A stretch of DNA of 64,000 nucleotides from Collybia mongolica (taxonomy: Eukaryota > Basidiomycota > Agaricomycetes > Agaricales > Clitocybaceae): contig JAAXNY010000001.1 of assembly GCA_013420905.1 (NCBI GenBank), forward strand, positions 5,022,001 to 5,086,000. Reading direction: 5' to 3'. The notes beneath the pieces are model-generated. The model searched no databases. It saw only the letters and a list, made by a program, of their open reading frames with translations, and was not told where the DNA came from. A program made the position numbers and the translations under genes. Below, one piece after another: positions 1-10,590 of the stretch. Position 1 is the first letter of the stretch; every line of letters begins with the position of its first letter.

Positions 1-724
1 GACTTCTTCGACCAGCTTTCTGAATTGCGTCATGATCCACAGATACCCTTAGTCTTGGTCCAAGATACTGAGTTCTTCCTTGTTGGTCTGGTCTTGTCTA
101 GCATGGCTGGTCATTGAACATTGAGATGTGGAATTGTAAGGTGGGAGGAATTTGCCTCATAAACAGAACTTCGAATTGCCACCTCAGACCTCTGACAACA
201 CAGCAATATGGTTAAACCCGATGCCGGTAGACCCGTGACACTTCACATGACAGGTGCGGTAATCACATGGTATGGCCCGGCAACACCATACCCGTACCCG
301 CCACACCACAGTTTGAACCAAGCCGTGCCCAACACTAGTCTTGGAGAATTTAGAATGGAACTTCGTCTTGAGATGTTCAACCCAGCGTTCATTGCCCTAT
401 CATGCAGTATGCATCCTAAGTAAACTTAGACAAGGCACAAAAACCTGTATTTTGCATACATACAATAATGTTGGATTTTGAATTTTGAGTAAGTTCGGCC
501 CAATTTTGCACAACCTGCCAAACCAAGCATATCCCTGGGCAGATAAGGTAGTAAATATACAGAACTGTGTAGAAGTATGAGCCACTATGGATATCAGGAC
601 AGACAGGGTGGATTCTACACACAACTGCAAAGCACTGCAGAGTTCAGTACAACATCTATGGATGACTATGGGCACTACAAGGTCTGTCGGCTGATTGTGA
701 GAAAAATCAGGGTTTGCTGATGCA
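1..724. other. No gene recognised; sequence joined to truncated DUF6535 copy
   Basis: No ORF here resembles a known protein. At about position 724 the homology to DUF6535 copies B and C stops abruptly, so this stretch is the far side of a rearrangement or insertion. A C-rich stretch near 220-310 (repeated CCCGTACCCG-like words) may belong to another mobile element, but no paired end was seen. Confidence 0.5.
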
Positions 725-1252
725 CCCATGATTGCGCTGAATAACGTGATAAGAAGACTGGAAAACCATAAGCCATTGATCCAGAGAGATAATGTCAATG
801 GTATAAACGTCTCCTCTGGAGCAATTTCACCACGAAGGACATCACGAATGTTGGTTAACAGGACTTGCTCGGGATTTGGCTAAAGATCCTGTCTGCTGTC
901 AACAACAAAAGAGGCTACAACTCCTGTGAACAGACCGGCCTACAAAACGTGTTAACATCTTCTCCAACGTTGAGATATTGTAACTCACAAATATGAGAAG
1001 GGATTCAAGGCTTGTTTTCCATAATTCTGCTCGCTGTTTAGCCTTCTCTTTGGCGTCCGTGAGGTAGAGCGACCAGATCTTTGCATTGTGCCTTGGATCG
1101 AGGGAATCCGTCTCTATTTCTTTTGGTTCAACCGTTGCATCGCCATCTCTTGCCTCGCCCTGAGGCCCAGAACTGGCTTCTCCAGATTTACGAGGAGTGC
1201 TGGAATATCTGTTTGGGCGGCCAGTGGCTTTCTCTGCATTGTCTCCGTTCAT
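725..1252 (-). pseudogene. Truncated DUF6535 membrane protein gene (copy A)
   Basis: The minus strand encodes the first exon (989-1252, beginning MNGDNAEKATG) and the start of exon 2 (939 down to about 725), joined by a GTGAGT...TAG intron at 940-988. The protein matches DUF6535 copies B and C through the motif IWSLYLT, the first two hydrophobic segments and LWINGLWFSSLLITLFSAIMG. The homology ends right after this, so two membrane helices and the whole HEAT array are missing. Copies B and C can be read with an ATG five codons upstream, but copy A lacks a base there, so the shared MN start is preferred. DUF6535 is a basidiomycete domain of unknown function. This is a gene relic created by truncation, not a working gene. 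Confidence 0.8.
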
Positions 1253-1542
1253 CGCATACTGTCCATATATGGTCAGTGATAGTAAAGCACAAGAAGAAAA
1301 GGAGGTATTCACTCCTTGGGGTGTCTGTGGCATCCAAGGCGTTGAATCCAATGGCTTGGCAGAAGGATGGGGAAGTTTTGGGACAAATAGGCATCGTCTA
1401 AACGGGTTTTTTACCGTTTGAATTTGGCGCGCGCATGCTACTTGATTGATGTACCAGATAGTCTATATCAATCCTTTCTCATCATCATGGAGCCAAAGTA
1501 CTGGAAAAAACATACCTCGGATGGCTTTATTACTTCTACGAG

Positions 1543-1550
1543 ATCCCTGT
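1543..1550. repeat. 8-bp target-site duplication, left, of hAT derivative
   Basis: ATCCCTGT here pairs with ATCCCTGC at 2197-2204 (one T/C difference). The paralogous empty site at 27278-27285 has a single ATCCCTGT. Confidence 0.85.
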
Positions 1551-2196
1551 TAGTGATGTGCCGGGCCTGGCTCAAAGCCGTCAAGCCGTCAGGGCCGAGC
1601 TCTCTTGGGCCAAGCCAGGCCGGGCTTTGAGACGGCTCAGTGAAGGCCGAAAGCTCGGCTTGCACTCCAGCAAAGCCCAAGCTGGAGGCTCAGGCCGTGG
1701 CTTAGGGTTAGCCTAAAACATGCCTGCTCGGTGGTCTTCCACGTATGTAATGCTTGAACGTGCTGCTTCTCTGAAGAAGGTAGTGTTCCCCCAAGCCATT
1801 TCAAAATTATATCATTTCAACTATATGGTACATCAGGTTGTTGACCAGTTCGTTGCAGCATTGGTCTCGGCTGAGACAGACCACACCAAGCAACAGAAAC
1901 TCAATGACCTTCAACTGTCAGAGGAGGAATGGGGATGAGTGGAGTCTTTCTTGGATCTCCTTGCAGTAAGCAGTCTCTCCTTCATTTAGTTGATGTTCCT
2001 TTATTCCTGATGTTGTTATTGCAGAGTTTGACTAGAGTATTATTTTTGTGCAATAAGCCCCGGCCTGAGCTGTCCCAAGACCGAGCCAAGCCTAAGCCAT
2101 CCTCGACGGCCTGGCTTGAGTATCTGGCAGGCCCTTGTCCTAATAAGCCAGGCTGAAGCCCCGGCTTTCAGGCCAAGCCGGGCCGGAACATCACTA
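1551..2196. mobile_element. 646-bp non-autonomous hAT element
   Basis: The element starts TAGTGATGTGCCGG and ends with the inverted form CCGGAACATCACTA. It is flanked by 8-bp duplications and missing from P2 and P3, where the flanks run together. Eight-base duplications and short TIRs are typical of hAT transposons. The ends (1551-1720 and about 2055-2196) are GC-rich and full of GGCCGAGC/GGCCAAGCC-type words that can fold together. The centre encodes a piece of hAT transposase on the plus strand (see 1720-1935). Internal deletion of a full hAT element best explains this structure. Confidence 0.88.
1720..1935 (+). pseudogene. hAT transposase fragment
   Basis: The reading frame contains ARWSSTYVMLERAASLKK followed about 40 residues later by LNDLQLSEEEWG. 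This matches the hAT transposase pattern TRWNSTYdML...L...EW that also appears in the larger hAT at 7553-7849. Only about 70 residues remain, without the BED finger or the dimerisation region, so it cannot be active. Confidence 0.75.
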
Positions 2197-2204
2197 ATCC
2201 CTGC
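2197..2204. repeat. 8-bp target-site duplication, right, of hAT derivative
   Basis: ATCCCTGC, partner of 1543-1550. The following CAACGTTCGCTACC matches CAGTGTTCGCCACC after the empty site in P2. Confidence 0.85.
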
Positions 2205-2809
2205 CAACGTTCGCTACCTTCTTTTCCTACAATTTTAAGCACTGAGGGCCGAGTATTTGAATTGACGCTTAAGATTGATGTTTTTCTCATGGGGCTAGAT
2301 CTTGATTGCACAAGATAGCCACAAAGTATGTGGACAGACTGCATCAGCGAATGTTGCACTTAGCTCAAAGGCAGGTGTTGTAAACTTACAACTGATGCAT
2401 ATGCTCATGAAGCAGTGACTGGTGAGCCCTTGTCTTGAAATCCAACATGGTGTACGTCGTGAACTTAGTTGTCTTTATATTTGGGTATGTGTTTCATGAT
2501 GAGCCCCCCATCACTACCACGTGTAGAACAGACCACATGAACTTGTAAGTTGTTTCCTTCCCGAGTTCAGGCCTGTTGACCTTATGCTTGCAACTATCAG
2601 GTGCTGTACAGATTAGAACAATGAATGAATGGAGGGCACTACTTGGGTTGTGATCAGGTGGGGCATGTTGCTTGGTGTGCTGTTGGAGAAACCAAATAAT
2701 GGATCAGTGGATAATAATGATATGGATGATGTGCCCGCAACTCACGGCAAAATCATGATTGTTGAGTGGTAAATGTGCATTGCCAACATTAAAATGAGGT
2801 AGGAGGTAG

Positions 2810-2817
2810 GAAACCAG
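2810..2817. repeat. 8-bp target-site duplication, left, of fold-back element
   Basis: GAAACCAG, identical to 6289-6296. The paralogous empty site in P2 (27907-27914) carries one GAAACCAG. Confidence 0.95.
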
Positions 2818-3650
2818 CACATATGTAAGCTACAGTGTAACATACCATATGGTCCAGTGGGCACATACAATGTAGTGTATGGTATGGTCCGTGGACACTA
2901 CATTGTCCGCTACAATATAAATATGTAAATACATGTAGTTGTCCCATACGGTTCTAGCAGACCACACACGGCCCCAACAGATAGACATGTATTTCCGTAT
3001 GGCCATATGGCAATGATATTTGGCATGGACTACATGTAGTCCTTGGCCATATGGCAATTCTAGTGGACCATGCACAGCCCCACCCATGTGGCTGTATGGC
3101 AATCATGTTCAGCACAGACTTGGCTCATGACAATTAGCTTTGCAGTCTGAAATTGGTGCTGAACTTCAGCCACAATGGAACAGACCCTCAGCACATGGCC
3201 ATAGGCTTTGGACAAGGATTGGCTGGCCTTGGACTTGGGATACTTTGGCCAGCCTTGGATTGACATTGGCACAATCTGGCCGGCCTCAGATTGAACTTGG
3301 CACACTCTGGCCAGTCTTGGGTTAAGTGTATATTTAAATATGTATTCTGGATTGTATTGAAACATGGCCAGATGTTTTGGATAAACATTGGCCTCTGCAT
3401 AGATTGGCTCAGCACTGGCTAGCCTCAGCAACGGATTGGCTCAGCACTGGCCAGCCTCGGCAACAGATTGGCTTAGCAATAGACCACCTTGGCACCTAAA
3501 AAAATGGCTACTAGTGCCAATGCACAGATACAGAGCTGCATGGATTTGAATCTGTGTCCTGGATTGTATAGAAACCTGACCATAAGTCTTGGAAGCCAGC
3601 TTGGCACTGTCCGGCCGCCTCAGCAACAGGCGGCCTTGGCACCTGAAAAA
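2818..3650 (+). repeat. Left long inverted arm of fold-back element
   Basis: This arm reads as the inverse of 5525-6288, from the terminal CACATATGTAAGC through the block around GCCTCAGCAACAGG near 3620. The inner limit is approximate. ORFs that mirror each other in the two arms are a product of the inverted repeat, not genes. Confidence 0.85.
3406..3480 (+). repeat. Short tandem repeat in left arm
   Basis: A unit of roughly 30-40 bp containing GATTGGCTCAGCACTGGC and CCTCGGCAACA is repeated two to three times. The right arm lacks the extra copies, which explains the length difference between the arms. Confidence 0.65.
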
Positions 3651-3809
3651 CACAGCTACTGGTAGCAATGTTTAGATATAGAGCTGCATATGTTCAAATA
3701 TCCACCCTGGATTGTATAGAAAGATGGCCATAGGTCTTCTAAAAGGGTTGGCCTCTGCATGGGTTGGCTTGGTACTGGCTGGTGAAAGGGGGCTCCTGGG
3801 CTATAAGTG

Positions 3810-4968
3810 TGCTGATGCTATGAAATGTAATCTCTTACACACACACACACCAAACCTAACAATCAACACATGAACAGTAGGAATTGCCTGTTTTGAGTTC
3901 AGGTTCAAGTGCTTAGAAGCACTAAGCTTTGAATAGTACTAGCCAAAGCTCTTTCCAATGATCTCTTGACAGGTTTGATTCAGACAAAGCTTCAACACAA
4001 GTTTAAAACTTGCTAGGTATATTTGTAATATCTCTCGATCCAATAGACTGAGTACCAAGTGTACAATCAATTATTAATGATCCCAAGCAGATCTATAAGT
4101 CCAAGTGACTTATTAAACAAACAGTGCCAAGTGCACTAAGGCCAAGTGCCTAGTAATTCCAATGGACAATGTGGTACTAAGTTCCAAGTGAACTAAGACT
4201 CTTCAATTCTGTGCCCTCTTCAAACAATTCCAATCAAGACAACTTTGAAGCAATCTGAGCCTTAATTCGGGCATGCAATAGTGTTTTAACAAATGTGATT
4301 TGTATACTCTATAGTAGCGCGAAGTGGGGGCAAGATTCCTTGCCTTTGCGCTACTCATCTACAGTCTATTTATAGTGTACAAACTAAATATCATACGGAA
4401 TTGTAAATTTTATACGGAACTGCACTCCCCCATGCCAAGGATCTGTATTTAATGCTGCCACATCCTCTATGACTTGGCGCGTGCGCCATACGTGCCAATT
4501 ATGCTGTTTACTGGTTACTTATCAAATATTGAAAGAGCTGGCTAAACTCTTATCAAGTCCCGACTGTGCGCTTTGTTATTTAAAACAGCGTGGCACTGTC
4601 ATTTACTTCTCCTGATCGTCCCAGTTGTTATTCACAGTGTCCGTCTCTTCCGGTAGTTAACACCAAGTGCCCCTGACTAGGATTGGGTTGTGCAAGTCCT
4701 GAATTTACAATCACTTCTCCTATTAATGATGATTCCCGGACTAATGATATCATACTACAACGGTTACTTATGAACTAAGATACCGAGGTTGTAACCGGGC
4801 ATGGTGAATAGGACTAATAATAGACTGTACTCATAGTCCTCTGTACTGATAGTGTATTATCCATTAGACTAGTTCACTCTGATTAGCTGTCTTGGAGCTC
4901 GACTCTAATCCTTTATTACCGTTTACTTGGTTATTAGAAATGATATTAATAGCCTTACTTGTTGACTT
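3810..4968. mobile_element. Candidate nested insertion inside the fold-back element
   Basis: This 1.16-kb spacer lies between the inverted arms, has no long ORF and differs in composition from the arms. It is flanked by the 8-bp direct repeat TATAAGTG (3802-3809 and 4969-4976). It contains an AC microsatellite near 3835, several CCAAGTG words and a promoter-like TATTTATAGT near 4369. It could be a solo LTR or another small DNA transposon. No clear TG...CA or TIR ends were found, so the class is open. Confidence 0.35.
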
Positions 4969-5524
4969 TATAAGTGCAAACAATTTCAGGCCCTATCACC
5001 GGCCTCAGCAACAAATGGCCTCAGCCCCCAAAAATACAGCTACTGGTGCCAATGCACAGGTATTTAAATCTGCATCCTAGATTGTATAGAACATGGACAT
5101 GGGCCTTAGAGGAGGATTAACCTCTGCATAGATTTGGCTCAGCACTGGCCAGATACAGAGCTATGTACATTCAAATATGACTGCTTCATTTTTTAAATTA
5201 TTATAATTAGATTACTGTTGGCCTTGGCAGAGAGTGAATTCAGCACACAGCCATTGGTATGAATGCTCAGATACAGAACTATGCATCTTTCAGTCTGCCA
5301 GTAAGGGGAGCACATATGCACTCCATGTCCAGTTGCTTCAATGTATCTCACATTATCATTTATACACTCATATGCTGCCATATGCCTTGAGATTATCTCA
5401 GCATAATGTTTCTCTTCCAAAGCCTACAGCCATGTTTGTATACAATCCGGGATGGAGATTTAAACATAAAGCAGCTCTGTTCCTAAGCATTTGTGCCAAT
5501 GGCCATGTTTTTCAGGTGCTGAGG

Positions 5525-6288
5525 CTGCCTGTTGCTGAGGCCAGACAGTACCAAGCTGGCTCCCAAGACTCATGGTCAGGTTTCTATACAATCCAGGACA
5601 CAGATTCAAATCCATGCAGCTCTGTATCTGTGCATTGGCACTAGTAGCCATTTTTTTAGGTGCCAAGGTGGCCTGTTGCCAAGGCCGGCCAGTACCAAGC
5701 CAATCCGTGCAGAGGCCAATCTTTATCCAAAACATCTGGCCATGTTTCAATACAATCCAGAATACATATTTAAATATACACTTAACCCAAGACTGGCCAG
5801 AGTGTGCCAAGTTCAATCTGAGGCTGGCCAGATTGTGCCAATGTCAATCTGAGGCTGGCCAAAGTATCCCAAGTCCAAGGCCAGCCAATCCTTGTCCAAA
5901 GCCTATGGCCATGTGCTGAGGGTCTGTTCCATTGTGGCTGAAGTTCAGCACCAATTTCAGACTGCAAAGCTAATTGTCATGAGCCAAGTCTGTGCTGAAC
6001 ATGATTGCCATACAGCCACATGGGTGGGGCTGTGCATGGTCCACTAGAATTGCCATATGGCCAAGGACTACATGTAGTCTGTGCCAAATATCATTGCCGT
6101 ATGGCCATACGGAAATACATGTCTATCTGTTGGGGCCGTGTGTGGTCTGCTAGAACCGTATGGTACAACTACATGTATTTACATATTTATATTGTAGCGG
6201 ACAATGTAGTGTCCACGGACCGTACCATACACTACATTGTATGCACCCGCTGGACCATATGGTATGTTACATTGTAGCTTACCTACCT
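5525..6288 (-). repeat. Right long inverted arm of fold-back element
   Basis: Inverted partner of 2818-3650. This arm keeps some CpG forms (for example CCATACGG and GGACCGTACC near 6105-6230) that are TpG/CpA in the left arm. Confidence 0.85.
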
Positions 6289-6296
6289 GAAACCAG
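6289..6296. repeat. 8-bp target-site duplication, right, of fold-back element
   Basis: GAAACCAG, identical to 2810-2817. The sequence after it (TGTAGGGCTTACTTAAAG) continues the homology with P2. Confidence 0.95.
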
Positions 6297-6441
6297 ACCT
6301 TGAACCTGTAGGGCTTACTTAAAGCCTGACTGGAATGGTTTAAAGACTGGCGGTAGGCATAATTAGCAGCTACAGTTACAATGTAAATACGTACCTGTAA
6401 GTTGTAAGATTTGAACTTGATTGGAACTTGTACTATTCTGT

Positions 6442-6449
6442 GGTCTTCC
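6442..6449. repeat. 8-bp target-site duplication, left, of 3.5-kb hAT
   Basis: GGTCTTCC here pairs with GGCCTTCC at 9969-9976 (one T/C difference). The empty site in P2 is GGTTTTCC at 28032-28039. Confidence 0.85.
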
Positions 6450-9400
6450 TAGAGAATGACAGGGGTAACCCCCGGGTAAATATTTTCTACCCATACCCGT
6501 ACCCCCCAATACCCTCACCCCTTCACAAGGGTAGGGGTTTTCAGGGGCTGGGGGTAGGGGTCTCAAGGGGTATGGGGGGTAGGCAGAACCCCCAGGGTTT
6601 TACCTAGGGGTATGGCATATATTTACGGCGCAACTAAATATTAATCGCATCCCAATCATTTTTGAGGTCCTCTTCCTTGTCAACCTCCGGAAGAGCCACT
6701 ACTGCTCTAATATCAGTGTCTTTGACGAAACCCATCAAACTCCATGCCCCGACACACATCAGCGCACGAGTTGACTGCACTGACAGGCGGCTATGCAGGT
6801 GCGATAATAAAATGCGACCCTTGCTGAAGATCCGTTCAACGTTGACGGAGGTAGCTAAAAAACCAACATTACATCTTCTGGTGAACAGATTTCACCAACA
6901 GGTGACGCACCAGGGATGGTGAGATAATCCATCGCCATATGGGAGAGGCGGGGGTACATATGCTGCCTCTCAAACCACCATGAAAGAACATTGACAACAT
7001 GCTCGGGGTCACTACTGAGGTACCGCTCGAGTTTGTCATGAAGATCTGATGGCTTAAGTGCAGAGAGCGCAGGAAGTTGATCAAACATATTTTTTGATGA
7101 TGATTTCATGAGTGGCTAGGATGGGGTCACCGTGAATACTAACTTTGGACGACAGAACTTGGAAAGCATACTTTGTCACCCAACTCAGATGGCTGCTCCT
7201 TTGAACGCGGCTTGTAACAGACCTCAAAGACATCACATACGTCGTCATACGCCGCCTTGCACTGCTTCTCGGACCATCCAGTGTTCTTGAAGTATTCAAG
7301 TTTATGACGAGGGTGGAGAACTGGAAAGCATTAGAAAAGCCACTGTCAGACAGTAACAAAAGCCAAATACCCATCGCAATCTGATAAACATCTGAAAGAT
7401 CAGTCTTCATGTAGTAACGGTTTAACGTATGCTTTCCAAGTGTTAGAGCTGCCCGAATTGGCGCAGAGAACTGTTGATCGATGGAATTGGCTGTGAGAAC
7501 ATCGTTGATGCAGTCCATGGCAGGAATAATGGTCGCCAGGTTTGGGATTCCATCACACGAGAAAAACAAAGTTGCATCCTTGAAGACCTGATGGGTTACA
7601 TATGGGACGAGGTGAATGATGCTGAACGAGATGGGGGCTCACCTTCAGCACCTCCTGCAATTGACAGGCTATCTCCCACTCCTCCTCATCCATCTTGTAT
7701 TTTCGGAGCTTCATCTCTTTTTCACCAGTGATGGTGTCAAGCGCCTCTCGAAATGCAAGGGCAAATTCAAGCATGTCATATGTTGAATTCCATCGAGTGG
7801 TGACGTCGCGTGGCATCATCCGATCCTTCAGCTCAAGTTCATCAAGCACAGCATACCAGCGGGGCAGGATGATGGTTGTTGAGTTTTTAATGGCATATGC
7901 CGTCTTGCGGAGCTAGTCGGCCCATCCGAGTCAGCATCAACATAGGTGACGTCATTGATGGAGCGCCAAACTCACCTTTACCAACACCCACTGAACAGGC
8001 TGTACGTTTTTGTCAAATACCTTCTTCTCTGTTTCTGACAATTCCTCCCGCTCGTCCACCCAGCCATCTGTGTCATCATCATCAGTATCATCTCCTTCGC
8101 CCTGCCTCGTTTCAAGCTCCTCTTTGTCGAGATCTTCAGCCAATGCCATCAACTCTTCCATCAACTCTTCCAGCTCCTCATCAAACAACTCACTCCCTTT
8201 TGGCTTGGAGACATCAAAATGTTGAATTATGCTCCTTGCTATGAGGTTGACAATGTGGTCAAAGCACCGAGTTCAGTTTGATTCACCCGGAAATACGACC
8301 AAGAGATCTTTGAGAGCCGCAACCATTGTATCGTTGTTGGATGCATTATCGCAGGTGACGCTGTTGATCTGGGCCACACAGTAAGAACTTCAGTGGAACT
8401 AATGTGACCTTCCACTCACTTTGTGAGCGATTGTGAAGTCATTAAGGACTTTTGCAAACGCGGCTGCAAGATTCAAGCCTGAATGGCTCTCTGCAACATC
8501 GCAACGAGAACACCATCCTTCTGGAAGTGGACAGTGATCGCGATGTACGCTTTGTGATTTGGTGATGTCCACGCGTCGGTTGCAAAGTTCAACAGTCCAT
8601 CGTGTTCCTGACAGGTTCATTCATATTCAGGCATTCGACACGCATTTTATCTTGTTCACATACATGCAACATTTTTGCAATTCTCTCTCGGCATTGCGTG
8701 AAGACTTTCTTGACATCATGGGAGACCGTTCGAGCCGAAGGTATGTAATAGTCTGGACAGCCTGTCTTCATTAAGCACTGAAACCCACAGTCTTCAACAA
8801 TTTTGAAGGGACGCATGCTCTCAGCCACCCATTGAACAATCTCCGCACTATCAGGGATTTTTTGAGCTTATGAATGGGGTTATGGATCGTGATTCTCACC
8901 GCAATTCGGCTTTGGTGTGTTGCCGATGCGAGAAGGTCACTTTTTCTTTCCCTACTCTCTCAAACGCAGCAGTGATCAACCCATCCCTCTGAATAGCCTT
9001 CGCAAGCACACCACGAGCAGCGCAGACATCACGCGTGTTATCTGCTGCCGCCACAGTTTCCGCACTCCAACAAATCTTAGCATGCCGCCTCAAGTTGCTT
9101 GTGGACGTTGCATCTGCGGTGCCCAGATACCGCCGAACGTGTCGGCCATTCTTACCCTTCCCCTTGCAAACCTTGGCACTACACTCGAAAACGTGAGCAC
9201 GGCGGCCATCAATGTGGTCAATCATTGGAGTTGGCTTAAAAAAAGCATAGATTGGTGTGTTCCATTGTTGCAACAGCCGCTCTACAGATTCTATAATGAG
9301 AAAAGGCCTAATTCATGGTATTGACTCACGAAGTTCGTCCTCAGCACTCTCCTCGTGGTCGTCCTCATCTTCGTCATCGACATCTGTCAGATCAGGTGCA

Positions 9401-9968
9401 GGGCTCTCGTTGAGTTCTTCATCATCGCTACCATCAGCTGCCTCGATGATGTGACTTGGATTTTTGGGGGATTCATGCTGGATAGTGTTGGTGTCATCAT
9501 CAACCTCTTGTATTTCTACGGATGGGCGCTGGCGTGGAGTTTTTGGATCGCTTTTCTTGGCATTGGCTTTTGGGGCCAGTCTCGCCTTCTTCTTCAACAA
9601 TGGGTCTGCATTGTCGGTCACACGGCTAGTCTCTTTTCTCTTGCGAGGGCCTGAAACAATTAGTTCTGGGTCTGCCATGAGCTTAGATGGAGTGAGGGAT
9701 TGGGTGGACAATCTTTTTCCTTTCTCCCGAGTTGTATTGCCAATGCACTGGCCCCGTATGCACCCGCCGTACATGACTAATTGTATTTCATCTACAAACC
9801 AATTCTATTTTTAAACCTGAATATGCATTTCACTACCCTCCCATACCCCTGCCTACCCTCCACAAGGGTAGGGGTATGTCAGGGGTAGCAACTTCCATAC
9901 CCTAACCCCTACCCTCCTCTACCCCTCGACCTTACCCCCGGGGTTTACCATACCCCTGTCATTCTCTA
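6450..9968. mobile_element. 3,519-bp hAT transposon
   Basis: The ends are inverted: TAGAGAATGACAGGGGTA at the left and its complement, ending CATTCTCTA, at the right. They are followed by long subterminal stretches dense in GGGTAGGGGTATGG-type words (6470-6610 and 9835-9960). The 8-bp duplications and the minus-strand transposase with a BED finger and hAT dimerisation region place it in the hAT superfamily. P2 and P3 are empty at this site. Confidence 0.92.
6641..9678 (-). pseudogene. hAT transposase with BED zinc finger, frameshifted
   Basis: The start is likely MADPELIVSG (9676-9678), leading into a basic then acidic disordered N-terminus. A BED-type finger follows at about 9273-9120 (ECSAKVCKGKGKNG...TSNLRRHAKIC). 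The core includes the acidic segment at 8188-8020 and RDVTTRWNSTYDMLEFAL near 7800. The C-terminal dimerisation region is WWFERQHMYPRLSHMAMDYL (about 6990), spliced across an intron at about 6858-6900 to NVERIFSKGR and ending near 6641. Near 8490-8510 the frame encoding ATDAWTSPNHKAYIAITVHF stops, and the next conserved segment (ESHSGLNLAAAF) is in another frame, which implies a small deletion. The element is probably no longer autonomous. Confidence 0.85.
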
Positions 9969-9976
9969 GGCCTTCC
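9969..9976. repeat. 8-bp target-site duplication, right, of 3.5-kb hAT
   Basis: GGCCTTCC, partner of 6442-6449. Confidence 0.85.
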
Positions 9977-10369
9977 GAACCCGCGTCAGTGGAACATTAT
10001 GTAAGCCAATGATCCCACGTAATCATAATAGTAACATGTTGATACTCAAATGAGAAAAATCTATATCAAACCGCGAGATACGATGCGTATTAAATCGCGC
10101 GTTTGCTACGAGATGTCCTCATACACAAGATCTGTATGACCTACAAAATGCGGCGCAACGCCAATTCAGTGTCTGGTCTTTCACGAGTTTCCCCATGTAC
10201 AAGGATCTTAAACATGCCAGGCAGCACCACGAAGTACCGTGGCTACGGGTTCGCGCGGTATATCCCAAAGTCTCCCAGAGGTCAAAGTCTGCATAGAAAC
10301 TTGCACCAATCCATAAGATGAGATACCAAACCTCACCGTTTTGTGTGGTCTGCTGCGGAATCCCAAAAT

Positions 10370-10590
10370 ATCTGCAACTCCTACAAACAGACCAGCTTAT
10401 AGAACATATTAGTGGCATCTCAAATGCTTAATATCCGCATTCAACTTGCTGTTTGGCCTCAGTGTCCATGAGGTAAAGCGACCAGATCTTCGCATCAGAT
10501 CAGGGCCCGTTGTTCCTAGCGCTGTTCAATTCAACAGTCACAGCTTCCGCCTTAGGCTTAACCCTTCCAACAGTATGCGGAGCGACGGAA
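10370..10590 (-). pseudogene. DUF6535 first-exon remnant in P1
   Basis: The segment retains fragments of DUF6535 exon 1: the complement of AAACAGACCAGC near 10395 and of GCGACCAGATCTTCGCAT near 10478-10495 match the same positions in copies A, B and C. It has no continuous frame. P2 has the corresponding relic at 28233-28415, so this older duplicate was already present before P1 and P2 separated. Confidence 0.6.

Larger units (their letters stand above)
2818..6288. mobile_element. 3,471-bp fold-back, non-autonomous relative of the KDZ element
   Basis: The left end begins CACATATGTAAGCTAC and the right end finishes GTAGCTTACCTACCT. These are the same two ends as the 10.6-kb KDZ element at 48079-58681, in opposite orientation. 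The arms are inverted repeats of roughly 770-830 bp (about 2818-3650 and 5525-6288), with small indels. Both arms carry a block (3136-3215 and its inverse) found only at the inner left end of the large element (48840-48920), so the element appears to be built from two inverted copies of that end. It has no transposase. Many CpG sites of the large element are TpG or CpA here. Confidence 0.92.

Noticed and set aside
3060..6277. Several ORFs of 60-136 codons, with near-identical pairs on opposite strands
   Set aside because: They mirror each other because the arms are inverted repeats; none has a domain.
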